From: Microseira wollei NIES-4236
GTDB lineage: Bacteria > Cyanobacteriota > Cyanobacteriia > Cyanobacteriales > Aerosakkonemataceae
Direction: 5' to 3'
Assembly: GCF_020521235.1 (NCBI RefSeq)
Contig: NZ_BLAY01000002.1
Span: 62,001 to 126,000, forward strand
Length of the DNA: 64,000 bases
In this document: positions 27,133 to 35,725 of the stretch, piece after piece
How positions within the stretch are numbered: position 1 is the stretch's first letter
How the letters are laid out: the number at the start of each line of letters is the position of its first letter
The notes under the pieces: generated by a model
What the model saw: only the letters and a program-made list of their open reading frames with translations
Database searches by the model: none
Told to the model about the DNA's origin: nothing
Made by a program: the position numbers and the translations under genes

Positions 27133-27247
27133 CAGCGGATTGCAAGCTCGTCTAGGGAAAGCGTTATCGCTTCGTTTGTGTAGCGGGTGCATTAATGCAC
27201 CCGCTACACTTGCCTTGCGGTGTACCATCAGCGTCTGCAATCCGCTA
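27133..27247. mobile_element. 115-bp MITE with TA target duplication
   Basis: Inverted ends CAGCGGATTGCA and TGCAATCCGCTA, flanked by TA on both sides (27131-27132, 27248-27249). The centre is a perfect 32-bp palindrome (27178-27209, arms GTGTAGCGGGTGCATT). TA duplication is typical of elements moved by IS630/Tc1-mariner transposases. A relative lies at 60521-60638. Confidence 0.88.
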
Positions 27248-27716
27248 TATTCTCAGCCACAACGTTGCTTCTGTTTCCGGCAACTGATGGATCGCTACAA
27301 TTGCCGTCCGCAAATATTCCCCTAAAAAATAGATTCCCCTGGGCCAGTTTTCTTCATCTGGAGTGGCATGAAACCCATTCAGCAACGCTGCCGATGCTGT
27401 GGGAGTCAAAATCCATAGTTTGGGTAAATCTGCTTCCTCGCAACGAGTATTTTCTCGTCTTGATCTACGTTCTAATTCGGATCGCACGTGCAATAATTTG
27501 CTCAAGCAACTACAAACCTCGCCCACAGTAACCGGATTGCGAAACGGTTCAAACAGGGCGGTTGTAGTTGCCATTTTTCCTAATATCCCCAGCAGTTCTA
27601 CATAATCTTGTGTGGCACTTGAGGGAGTGAAGTAAACATCAATCTCGCGCACTTCGGAAGCTACGTCACGACTGACGGTAACTTGTCCTATGGGCGATAG
27701 TAGTTCCGATAAATAA

Positions 27717-27848
27717 CTCAAGTTGCTAGTTATCTCTCTGGGAGCGGCTAATGGCTAATGGCTAATGGCGAGATTGGTAAAAATCCTAGATTAGCAAGCT
27801 CGCAATTAGCAATTAGCAACGCCAAAGTTTATAACTAGCAACTTGCGT
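27717..27848. mobile_element. Family A heptamer-armed cassette, copy 3, with 7-bp target duplication
   Basis: A 132-bp body from CTCAAGTTGCTAGTTAT to ATAACTAGCAACTTGCGT, flanked by TAAATAA at 27710-27716 and 27849-27855. The left arm has three GGCTAAT heptamers, the right arm GCAATTAGCAATTAGC. It lies inside the coding sequence of the Rpn-like gene, so the empty site can be rebuilt from the reading frame. Confidence 0.88.
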
Positions 27849-27965
27849 TAAATAATCTTTAGCAAACTGGTCGTAAATGAATCGCGTCATGACTGGCGCT
27901 GTAATTTAATTATTCACAATTTTAGCATATTTGTTATCAATTTATTGCCATATTAATATTTGAAT

Positions 27966-28096
27966 AGCGTAAGTTGCTAGTTACATCTATCCTTACTGGT
28001 AATGGGTAATGGGTAATGGGTAATGGGTAATTGTACTGAGGGCAACAGCCTGTTAATCCAATTACCAATTACCAATTACCCATTACCCATTATTGT
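27966..28096. repeat. Heptamer-armed hairpin, partial family A
   Basis: Starts GCGTAAGTTGCTAGTTAC; the left arm has four to five TAATGGG heptamers, the right arm CCAATTA and CCCATTA heptamers, giving complementary arms around a centre of about 40 nt. The right terminal motif is missing. It fills most of the gap 27891-28248, where I see no gene. Confidence 0.65.
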
Positions 28097-28248
28097 CTCG
28101 TTTGCCTTTAGGAAACTCAACAACTGAGAAAACAGAACAAAAGTCAGATCAACTCAGTCATTCTCAGGCTTGAACTCAGTCAAGCGCGAGTTTAGATGAA
28201 ATTATCCAACTCACAGGAAGTGAGACTAATAACGAGTTTACAAATCCT

Positions 28249-29739
28249 ATGAATATTTCTCCAAATTGTTTAGACTTAATTAAAAAATGGGAAGGGCTGA
28301 GTTTAGAAGCTTACAAAGATCCAGTCGGGATACCAACCATAGGATATGGAACGATTCGATATCCGAATGGGCAGAAAGTTCAGATGGGTGACACGATAAC
28401 AGAACAGGAAGCCGAAGCTTTTCTGCAATTGGAATGCGATGAAGTAGCGGAAAAAGTCTCTAAGTTAGTCAGCGGCATTTCGCTTAACCAGAATCAGTTT
28501 GATGCGCTGGTATCGCTCTGCTATAACATCGGTACTGGAGCATTTGAAGATAGTACCCTTTTGCGAGAACTCAAAGCTAATAACTTTGCCAATGCAGCTA
28601 AAGAGTTCGATCGCTGGGTTAAAGGAACCAAAGACGGTATAAAGATAACGCTTCCGGGTCTGGTTAACCGAAGAAAAGAAGAACGGGCGCTGTTTGAGAA
28701 ATCAGGTGGACAAGGAACTCCCATTGACACCGAAACATCCCCACAAGACAAGGTAACCTGGCTGGAAGGATATCGCGATGGTGAGAAAAATGTTATCGTC
28801 GCTCGCAATGGTTCTGAAGTTATAGAGATCCTGACTTTGGAAAGTCATCTCAAGGAAGATTTAATTGCTGTATTACAGCAATATAAAAATGCTCTAAACT
28901 TCCACTTTGCGCCTAATGGTAAGACAATTCCTAGCGGCGATCGCATTGCAGTTGCCACTAAAGAAAAGTCAATTTTGAAGGTAATCGATCCACCGCCTTT
29001 GAGTCGTCTGTTAGTTCTTGATACTGAAGGCGATGATGTGAAAAAGCTCCAAGAACGCTTAAACGATCTTGGTTATGACGCTGGTAAAGTTGATGGTATT
29101 TTTGGCAAGAAAACCGACACAGCCGTTAAAGAATTTCAAGCCGATTACTTTGGTGCAGCTGAAGCTGATGGTAAAGTTGGCCCTATTACATGGAAGAAAT
29201 TGTGGGGAGACGTGAATCCTACTCTTCCACCTCCAACTAAACCTGTTCCTGGTAAGAATTACCTGCGATTGACTAAGACTGGGCGCAAAGATGGTTACGG
29301 TTGTTATGTATTAAACTTGCAGTATTTCAAGGATGGAGAATTTAAAGATGGAATAGAAGTTTGCTCCGGACAACCTAAGAAACAATTCTTCCGCATAGGT
29401 CGTAAGAGTATTGCAGGTTCAGCCGAACCATTACCTGAAGGTAAATGGTTTATCCATGATATTCGTTGGGCCGGTGGGAAGGATAACTATGATGGCAAAA
29501 TCCATGCAAGTGGGATTGGTCCGGTAACAATTCCGCTTGACTACGTTGGTCCCGATAAAACTGGACGTAGTGCGATTGAAATTCATATCGATTGGAATCG
29601 AAAGAAGTTTCCAGGGACTGTTGGTTGCATTGGGGTTTACACAAAAGCAGACTACAAGCGATTGGTGAGTTGGTTACGAGACACCGATCCCCGCGATCTG
29701 TTCGTTGATTGGGGACTTGGAACTTGTCCACAACCGTAA
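28249..29739 (+). CDS. Phage-type lysozyme fused to peptidoglycan-binding and transpeptidase-like domains
   Basis: A 496-residue protein. Residues 1-150 are a GH24 phage lysozyme: the catalytic Glu lies in IKKWEGLSLEAYKD and the GYGTI turn follows. Residues about 262-318 are a PG_binding_1 domain (DDVKKLQERLNDLGY, DGIFGKKTDTAVKEFQ). The last 170 residues include IEIHIDW, then GTVGCIGVYTKADY, reminiscent of the His and Cys motif of L,D-transpeptidases, but this match is loose. No signal peptide is visible, so secretion would require a holin, phage-like route or lysis. It may come from a prophage or a contractile-injection system, but no phage genes are nearby. The only clear start is the ATG at 28249. 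Confidence 0.8.
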   Translation: MNISPNCLDLIKKWEGLSLEAYKDPVGIPTIGYGTIRYPNGQKVQMGDTITEQEAEAFLQLECDEVAEKVSKLVSGISLNQNQFDALVSLCYNIGTGAFEDSTLLRELKANNFANAAKEFDRWVKGTKDGIKITLPGLVNRRKEERALFEKSGGQGTPIDTETSPQDKVTWLEGYRDGEKNVIVARNGSEVIEILTLESHLKEDLIAVLQQYKNALNFHFAPNGKTIPSGDRIAVATKEKSILKVIDPPPLSRLLVLDTEGDDVKKLQERLNDLGYDAGKVDGIFGKKTDTAVKEFQADYFGAAEADGKVGPITWKKLWGDVNPTLPPPTKPVPGKNYLRLTKTGRKDGYGCYVLNLQYFKDGEFKDGIEVCSGQPKKQFFRIGRKSIAGSAEPLPEGKWFIHDIRWAGGKDNYDGKIHASGIGPVTIPLDYVGPDKTGRSAIEIHIDWNRKKFPGTVGCIGVYTKADYKRLVSWLRDTDPRDLFVDWGLGTCPQP

Positions 29740-29967
29740 AAGATTGATTCTCGGCTTGTTGTTGCAAAGAGTAGAGTGCAATCGCTGATGATTTACTAGC
29801 AGTAAGCAGGGGCGATTGCAACTCGTAGCTTGGCGATCTCGTCACCGTATAACAAGAGATGAGGGTAAAAAATGGGATGAACAAATCTTGGTGTCCGACG
29901 GTGTTTTTTTTGATTTGTTCCTGCGACTGATTGATGAAGGTATTCTTGAGCGAGCAAAAAGCTATTG

Positions 29968-30019
29968 CAGGACTTATGCACAACAAGCCTATCACCTTAG
30001 TTTCTTTGCCTAAGTCCTG
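29968..30019. repeat. CAGGACTTA hairpin (family C) in the 29740-30119 gap
   Basis: CAGGACTTA (29968-29976) and TAAGTCCTG (30011-30019) bracket CCTATCACCTTAGTTTCTTT. Related copies lie at about 53697-53746 and, with a target duplication, 54983-55086. The rest of the gap shows no gene. Confidence 0.65.
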
Positions 30020-30119
30020 TATTGAATACTTCGCGGCAAAAGTCAGGTAGTAAATCACACTAAGTCTTGAAGCGGTAGTGCAAAATGGAAAAATTATATA
30101 CTATATCGCTCCGGTTCCC

Positions 30120-32714
30120 ATGAAACCTTTTCCCTTTCCCCTGCGTTTCTCAATACCAATCATTCTGGTATTGTTCAGCAGCTTGCTGGGTTTGTTTTCT
30201 TTTTACCGGGAAGTATCCCTGTCTGCCTCCCGTGAAGAAGAAGAGGTAATCGACGAGATCCAGTTAGTCGGGAATCAAATCTCAAGTATATTGGAATACT
30301 TGTACCGCACAGAAGACGCCAAGAAAGCGGAAATCGTCATCAACAGGATGAAGAACGACCCAAAGCTGCGGTTGGTTTTGCTCTGCGATCAAAACAACCG
30401 CATCATCGCGGCAAACCATGACTCACTGCAAAATCGCCCAGTCAGCGACACGCCAGCGGCGAACAGCTTGCCAGCATTCTCACAAGTGCGCCAGAAGATG
30501 TCAGTCAGGGTCATAGTTTCCGAAGACAGACAAAGCCTCCGGGCAATCTATCCTATTAGGTTGGGGGCGACGCCCGGTAAACTGAGTTTATCGCCAGTCG
30601 GCATTCTCTTGATCGAGTATGACCTTTCAGTGGAAAAAAATCAGGCTCGTGAAGATGCCCTACAGCCAACGATAGAATCTATGGTTGCGATCGCCTTCGG
30701 TTGCATCGCGGTCTGGTTATTTTTTAACAAAACTTTAACAAAGCGAGCGGCTAGATTGGTCGCAACCAGCAACAGTTTAGCGCGAGGAAATTTTAACATT
30801 CGGGCTAGATTAAAAGGTTCTGATGAATTAGCTCAAATAGCAGCAGCCTTTGACCAGATGGCTGACCAAATTCAGACAGAAACCGAAGCATTACAAGAGA
30901 GCGAGAAGCGATTTCGTCAGCTAGCGGAAAACATCGGTGCAGTCGTCTGGATGTGCAACCCCGACGGCAGCCAGGTAATTTACGTCAGCAATGCCTATGA
31001 GAAAATTTGGGGTCGTTCCTGCGAATCTTTATATGCCTCAGTCAAGACTTGGTTTGATGCGATTTATTCAGAAGACCGCGATCGCATTATTGCTGCTTTA
31101 CCCAAAATGGTTCAAGGAGACTACGACGAAGAGTATCGCATTGTGCGAGCTGATGGAGAGATTCGTTGGATTCGCGATCGCGCTTTCCCGATCCAAAACG
31201 AAGCCGGTGAAATTTACCGCATTGCTGGAATTGCCGAAGATATTAGCGATCGCAAGCAAGCAGAGGTGGAACTGCAACAAGCCAAGGAAGCCGCCGAGGC
31301 AGCCAACCGCGCCAAAAGCCAATTTCTCGCCAACATGAGCCACGAACTGAGAACGCCACTAAACGCGATTTTGGGTTTTGCCCAAATCATGCAGCGCGAT
31401 GCTTCCCTCACTCGAGAATATGGACAATATATCAACATTATTAACGACAGCGGTCAGCACTTGTTGACATTAATCAATGACGTGCTGGAAATGTCCAAAA
31501 TTGAAGCAGGTCGGGTAAAGCTGAATGAAAATAACTTTGACTTGTATCGAATGCTAGATAGTCTGGAAGAGATATTACGTCCCAAAGCCACAGCCAAGCA
31601 ACTAATTCTGATTTTTGAGCGGGCAACATCAGTTCCCCGGTACGTAACCTGTGACGAAAGTAAGTTGCGGCAAGTCTTGATTAATCTAGTTGACAATGCC
31701 ATCAAATTTACCGCAGTCGGTAGCGTTACCTTGCGAGGGAAAATAGGTAAAGTGGAAGAAATTACCAATTACCCATTACCCATTAACAATTACCAATTAT
31801 TATTTGAAGTCGAAGACACAGGTTGTGGCATGGGGCCTGAGGAGATGAAAAACTTATTTAAGCCGTTTGTGCAAACTCGGACAGGTCAAAAATCTCTTGA
31901 AGGCACAGGTTTGGGGTTATCGATTAGTCGCAAATTTGTCAACTTGATGGGCGGGGATATTACCGTCAGCAGTACCCTAGGAAAGGGAAGTGCATTCAAG
32001 TTTGATATCAGCGCAATTCAGGCTCAAATGACTGACTTGCCAGACCAACCCCAAACCCGTCCTGTGATTGGTTTGGCACCCAACCAACCTGTATATCGCT
32101 TGCTGATTGTGGAAGATCAATGGGAAAACAGCCTGCTTTTGGTGAAGCTGCTGACATCGGTGGGTTTTGAAGTCAAGGAAGCCAGAAATGGGCAAGCAGG
32201 AGTGGAACTGTGGCAGGAATGGGAACCGCATTTGATTTTGATGGATATGCAAATGCCTGTGATGAATGGGTATGAAGCCACGCAGAAAATCAAAGCCACC
32301 GCTAAGGGACAAGCTACAGTTATTATTGCGGTGACTGGGTTTGCCTTTGAGGAGAATCGTGCAGCTATATTATCAATCGGTTGCGATGATTTTGTCAGCA
32401 AACCATTGCAACAGGATGTCATTTTTGCCAAGATAGCCGAGCATTTGGGAGTCCGTTATATCTACCTTGAACCTAATCGAGGCAGTAGCGATTCATCCCC
32501 TCCTTCTGAATTAACCCGTGCCGATTTAGCCGTGATGCCAGATGAATGGATCGCCAAACTGTATCAAGCTACGATTAAGTGCGACGATAACTGCATGTTG
32601 CAACTGCTTGAGGAAATCCCAACAGAATATACAAACCTGAAAACTGCTTTGACCGATCTAGTCGATGAGTTTGAATTTGAAAAGATTGTAGAACTGACAG
32701 CAACGAGTGATTAG
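30120..32714 (+). CDS. Hybrid sensor histidine kinase/response regulator
   Basis: About 864 residues from ATG 30120 (a GTG at 30078 would add 14). Order: first span (about 10-28), periplasmic sensor (30-185), second span (about 187-203), HAMP (205-258), PAS/PAC (262-380, ending GIAEDISDRKQAE), HisKA with phospho-His 408 (MSHELRTPL), HATPase_c (about 510-635, N-box NLVDNAIKF and G-box GTGLGLSISR), and a receiver domain (658-780) with the phospho-acceptor Asp 709 (ILMDMQMPVMNG). A short helical tail could be a fragment of an HPt-like region. The sensor binds an unknown signal. A CCAATTA-type heptamer repeat is inserted in frame in the ATPase domain at about residues 548-558 (NYPLPINNYQ), between the N-box and the G1 box. 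No cognate regulator is adjacent. Confidence 0.9.
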   Translation: MKPFPFPLRFSIPIILVLFSSLLGLFSFYREVSLSASREEEEVIDEIQLVGNQISSILEYLYRTEDAKKAEIVINRMKNDPKLRLVLLCDQNNRIIAANHDSLQNRPVSDTPAANSLPAFSQVRQKMSVRVIVSEDRQSLRAIYPIRLGATPGKLSLSPVGILLIEYDLSVEKNQAREDALQPTIESMVAIAFGCIAVWLFFNKTLTKRAARLVATSNSLARGNFNIRARLKGSDELAQIAAAFDQMADQIQTETEALQESEKRFRQLAENIGAVVWMCNPDGSQVIYVSNAYEKIWGRSCESLYASVKTWFDAIYSEDRDRIIAALPKMVQGDYDEEYRIVRADGEIRWIRDRAFPIQNEAGEIYRIAGIAEDISDRKQAEVELQQAKEAAEAANRAKSQFLANMSHELRTPLNAILGFAQIMQRDASLTREYGQYINIINDSGQHLLTLINDVLEMSKIEAGRVKLNENNFDLYRMLDSLEEILRPKATAKQLILIFERATSVPRYVTCDESKLRQVLINLVDNAIKFTAVGSVTLRGKIGKVEEITNYPLPINNYQLLFEVEDTGCGMGPEEMKNLFKPFVQTRTGQKSLEGTGLGLSISRKFVNLMGGDITVSSTLGKGSAFKFDISAIQAQMTDLPDQPQTRPVIGLAPNQPVYRLLIVEDQWENSLLLVKLLTSVGFEVKEARNGQAGVELWQEWEPHLILMDMQMPVMNGYEATQKIKATAKGQATVIIAVTGFAFEENRAAILSIGCDDFVSKPLQQDVIFAKIAEHLGVRYIYLEPNRGSSDSSPPSELTRADLAVMPDEWIAKLYQATIKCDDNCMLQLLEEIPTEYTNLKTALTDLVDEFEFEKIVELTATSD

Positions 32715-32765
32715 CGAGCGCAAATCCTATCACCTTTTTTCACAGAAACCCGGTTTCTTTGCGTA

Positions 32766-32892
32766 ATATCATGTCCTGAGGCAACGGTTGTGTAACTGCT
32801 AATAGCTAATCGCTAATGGCTGATATGGAGGCAATTGAATTGCGAGCAATTAGCAAGCGAGCTATTAGCCATCCATATCACCCAGTTCCTAT
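32766..32892. repeat. Family B cassette copy 2
   Basis: Left end ATATCATGTCC (32766-32776), then GCAACGGTTGTGTAACTGCT shared with copy 1, and right arm GCGAGCTATTAGCCATCC. The right end is less well kept (TATGTCC near 32890). Just before it stands the dispersed palindrome at 32744-32758. Confidence 0.6.
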
Positions 32893-32898
32893 GTCCTT

Positions 32899-33729
32899 TT
32901 AAGCTCCTATTCCCTCCCCAATCGGTGTTTCCTGGTGATTCACTTGCTTGTGATATCCGTTATTTTCTGTTAGCGGCGTCCCCTTCTTGTACGATTGTAC
33001 AGATAGGATCGTAGCCATTGCTAGAGGTTCTAAAGCTTTAGCCCATCTGTCCGTTATCCACTGTTTTTCTTCCAAAGTGGGGTTAGTGGCTAACCGCTGA
33101 ACTTCAGCCAAGACAACTGCTGGTAGTTGTTCGTAGAAACTCCTGGCTAATTCAGTACCCACCTGATTCAGCAACATTTGTAGTAAAGCATCGCTGCTTG
33201 TTGCACTATTAGCCGCGTTGAGCGTTACATAGTTGGCAACGCCATTAGTTACATCACCTTTATTACCGGCAGCTACTGGTCTGGTGGCTTCTACAGGGGG
33301 GGTTCGCTCATTCTCCAAGGGGGTTGAAACTTGATTTTGATCGCGGTTTTCTACAGTCGAATTCGCACCATAAGCGACACCTTTAACTGTGTTTTCTGCA
33401 CCTTCAATAATCGTGGATTTAACATTTTCAGCTGCTTCTTTTACCGCGTCCACTGCACCGTCAACAATCGCTTTAACACCATCAGCCACACCTTTACCAG
33501 TCAACGCCGCAGCGAAGGCACCCGCTACAGCACCAAGACCCGCTCCAACTAAGGCAGCATTAGCGACACGCCTACAAGTGCCTGCTTTCCGAACATCGGA
33601 TCGATCTGTCAGGGGGTCTGTATTTTCGTTAGCTTCAGCGCCTGTCGCTGCTGCATCGACGCTAGGGTCGGCTGTAATTGAGTCAGCTTTTTCGTCATGC
33701 CAATCAAAAGGCTGGTTGTTCTCACTCAT
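32899..33729 (-). CDS. Glycine-zipper/LEA-like helical repeat protein, paralogue 1
   Basis: A 276-residue protein. An acidic, disordered leader (1-50) is followed by a glycine zipper (about 58-77: NAALVGAGLGAVAGAFAAAL) that may insert in a membrane, then Ala/Val/Lys/Glu-rich amphipathic helix repeats (DGVKAIVDGAVDAVKEAAEN) like group 3 LEA proteins. Unlike its two relatives it has a separate C-terminal domain (about 175-250: LLQMLLNQVGTELARSFYEQ), which I do not recognise. LEA-like helices protect membranes and proteins during drying or freezing; that role here is inferred. It is divergent from the paralogue at 34207, with a 477-nt gap between. Confidence 0.65.
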   Translation of the reverse strand: MSENNQPFDWHDEKADSITADPSVDAAATGAEANENTDPLTDRSDVRKAGTCRRVANAALVGAGLGAVAGAFAAALTGKGVADGVKAIVDGAVDAVKEAAENVKSTIIEGAENTVKGVAYGANSTVENRDQNQVSTPLENERTPPVEATRPVAAGNKGDVTNGVANYVTLNAANSATSSDALLQMLLNQVGTELARSFYEQLPAVVLAEVQRLATNPTLEEKQWITDRWAKALEPLAMATILSVQSYKKGTPLTENNGYHKQVNHQETPIGEGIGA

Positions 33730-34206
33730 AAAATTATCTCTTTTCTACCAAAAAGGTATAACCCGATCTGTTAGGGCTTGTTTGTCTATGGGCAATTTAA
33801 CAATCCTAGGTAAGGACTTACACCAATCTCAAGGTAGAGAACGTTGAAAGCTGTGAGTTAGTATAGAAAAATACAAAAGTAACCCAGTGCTGAATTATTA
33901 GGCGATCGCCAGATTTATCGGCAGTTTTTCTCGATTTAGCGCCTTAAAGAAAGCAGCGATTCCTCACCGCTAGTTACGAATAGCAGAAGATTTTAATTCC
34001 GGCTAGCGAACAGTACCTCTAAAGCTAGATGCGTATGAATAAAAATCAATTAGCAAGCCTAACTTTATGTCGAGGGATACAGACTATATTTTTGGCGATA
34101 TCTGCCTTTAGCTCGGTTAAATGCGGCTCTGGGTTCGTTAAATTTGCAGTAGCTAAGAAGGCGTTACAGATGAGCGTTAAACCGTTCTCGTAGAAGGGAG
34201 AAAATT
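33730..34206. promoter_or_regulatory. Divergent promoter region of two LEA-like genes
   Basis: A 477-nt noncoding region between oppositely transcribed paralogues. I see no clear -35/-10 pair or operator. The strong ribosome-binding site AAGGGAG stands 8 nt before the ATG at 34207. No short ORF of protein-like character noticed. Confidence 0.35.
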
Positions 34207-35163
34207 ATGAGCGATCGCCTACCAAATTTTGAGATAAATTACGAAAAAGCTGGCACAATTTCCACAGATCAACCCTATGTTCGTTCAGCAGGGACAAGCA
34301 TAGATGTTGGGGGAAATAGAGAAGCAAATCGTCCCAGCACAACGATTAAGTCTCAACCCCAATCCCATGTTCCTGCAACAGGCAACGACATGAATTCCGT
34401 ATTATCTAGGTTACTAATGGGAGGACTCATTGGTGCTACTTTAGGTGCTACGTTGGGTACGTTAGCGAGTGCTTTCGCTGGTAAGAGAACATCCGAGGGT
34501 GTGAACCGCGCTGCAAAAGGTGTAGGGGAGGCAGCAAAGACTATAGCCCAGGGCGTTACCCAGACTGCAAAAGGCGTAGGCGACGCAGCAAAGAGTGTAG
34601 CTGATGGTGTTAACTACGCTGTAGTAGGCTCGTTACAGGATACGGCTTCTGGTGTTAGCCGCGCTGTAGGAGCTGCCTTTGAGGCAGCCAAGGGTACAGC
34701 TAAGGATACAGTTGAGGGTGTTAGCAACGCTGTTGAAGGTGCATTGGACGCAGTCAAGGATACAGCTGAGAATGCCAAGCAATCTGCTATAAGTGCAAGC
34801 GACGCAGTCAAGGATACAGCTGAGAATGCCAAGCAATCTGCTATAGGTGCAAGCGACGCAGTCAAGGATACAGCTGAGAATGCCAAGCAATCTGCTATAG
34901 GTACATTGGACAAAGTCCAGGATACAGCTGAGTCGATCAAGCCATCTGAGAATCAGGAAGTCAAGATAGCTCAAGAACGGCGGGTTGCAGACGCGCCCCA
35001 GATCGATACTGGAGAGCAAGATAAAACCTCTATGACCTACATTTCAGGTCCAGAGGGAACTATCCCTGTAGACGCTGGAATGCCCGTCACTTATGGGGAA
35101 CCCAACTACGAAGAGCGGAAAGTTGATCAGAGCGAAATTTATCGACAAACTACTGGCATTTAG
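34207..35163 (+). CDS. Glycine-zipper/LEA-like helical repeat protein, paralogue 2
   Basis: A 318-residue protein with a polar leader (1-65), a glycine zipper (about 71-92: MGGLIGATLGATLGTLASAF) and then about 150 residues of 11- to 18-residue amphipathic repeats of the type KGVGEAAKTIAQGVTQTAKG and DAVKDTAENAKQSA, as in group 3 LEA proteins. Three perfect-looking 18-residue repeats (about 181-234) come from a 54-bp DNA tandem. The tail is acidic and polar. Likely membrane-attached at the zipper with cytosolic helices that fold on drying or on membranes; this is inference from composition. Next to paralogue 3 on the same strand and paralogue 1 on the other. Confidence 0.7.
   Translation: MSDRLPNFEINYEKAGTISTDQPYVRSAGTSIDVGGNREANRPSTTIKSQPQSHVPATGNDMNSVLSRLLMGGLIGATLGATLGTLASAFAGKRTSEGVNRAAKGVGEAAKTIAQGVTQTAKGVGDAAKSVADGVNYAVVGSLQDTASGVSRAVGAAFEAAKGTAKDTVEGVSNAVEGALDAVKDTAENAKQSAISASDAVKDTAENAKQSAIGASDAVKDTAENAKQSAIGTLDKVQDTAESIKPSENQEVKIAQERRVADAPQIDTGEQDKTSMTYISGPEGTIPVDAGMPVTYGEPNYEERKVDQSEIYRQTTGI
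34747..34908 (+). repeat. 54-bp tandem repeat, three copies, within the LEA-like gene
   Basis: GACGCAGTCAAGGATACAGC starts at 34747, 34801 and 34855. The units differ at one or two bases, which points to recent amplification, and each adds 18 residues (a whole number of helical turns). A fourth, diverged unit starts at 34909. Confidence 0.9.
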
Positions 35164-35325
35164 CTTTTGCCTGAGATAAATATACCTGTTGCAAAAGCCT
35201 GCCCTGAATTAAAGTATGCCCTGTCGCGCACGCTGGGCGAACAACCTAAAGTAGGGAACGTAGAATAACTTTTGGTTTCTACCATCCATGTTCTAAAACG
35301 TTCGCTCCAGCCAAAAACACGACTT

Positions 35326-35464
35326 ATATCATTTCCTTAGGTATCGGTAGTGTATGGATAGGTAATTGCTCGCTTGCTAATTGCGAGCTTTTCAATTGCC
35401 AAAAGAGCAGCCATTAGCGATTAGCTATTAGCAGTTACACAACCGTTGGTCAGGGACATGATAT
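35326..35464. repeat. Family B cassette copy 3, inverted, in the 35164-35725 gap
   Basis: Ends ATATCATTTCC (35326) and GGACATGATAT (35454-35464). Arms carry GTAATTGCTCGCTTGCTAAT and GCGATTAGCTATTAGC. The gap also has a TGTAGGGTGCG/GGCACC fragment (about 35480) and an AGAAACCGGGTTTCT palindrome (35641-35655). No gene seen. Confidence 0.65.
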
Positions 35465-35725
35465 TACGCAACCTCTCTATATGTAGGGTGCGTCCTCAGG
35501 GTTGTACGGCACCATCTCTACCAGATATGGAGTTGCTGCGTCAGACATGAAAAATTTATTTCAGGGCAGTTTTGCAATAAATAATCCTGGAAAAATAAGG
35601 TCTAATTGCCGCTTTTTTGTCAGCTCCAGGACTGAGGCAAAGAAACCGGGTTTCTTGGTTGCCCAAGCGTAATTACTGAGAGCAACAGACGACTATTCAT
35701 CAGCTTTAATACAAAGGAGAGGATA

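Larger units (their letters stand above)
26507..27890 (-). pseudogene. Rpn/PD-(D/E)XK-like gene interrupted by two mobile palindromes
   Basis: Three fragments of one gene: the N-terminus from ATG 27890 (MTRFIYDQFAKDYL), a middle part (SELLSPIGQVTVSRDVASE to LWLRI) and a C-terminal part (LGRGRVQERAITEL to the stop). A family A cassette (27717-27848 plus one TAAATAA copy) separates the first two; a TA-flanked MITE (27133-27247 plus TA) separates the last two. Subtracting 139 and 117 nt leaves 1128 nt, exactly 376 codons, and both junctions read through in frame. The family resembles cyanobacterial Rpn-like proteins with an N-terminal nuclease-like domain, an EGRQEG-rich linker and a DUF4351-like tail. 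Each fragment retains an open frame but the protein must be lost. Confidence 0.9.

Noticed and set aside
28249-29739. Prophage
   Set aside because: Only the lysozyme fusion hints at phage origin. No capsid, tail, integrase or attachment repeats were seen around it.
29450-30058. 202-codon minus-strand frame over the lysozyme 3' end
   Set aside because: Mostly antisense to the well-supported lysozyme gene and ends in a repeat; the peptide has no domain-like pattern.
34614-35019. Long minus-strand frames opposite the LEA-like gene
   Set aside because: Antisense shadows of a repetitive Ala/Lys/Asp-rich gene that has its own strong ribosome-binding site and a sensible protein.
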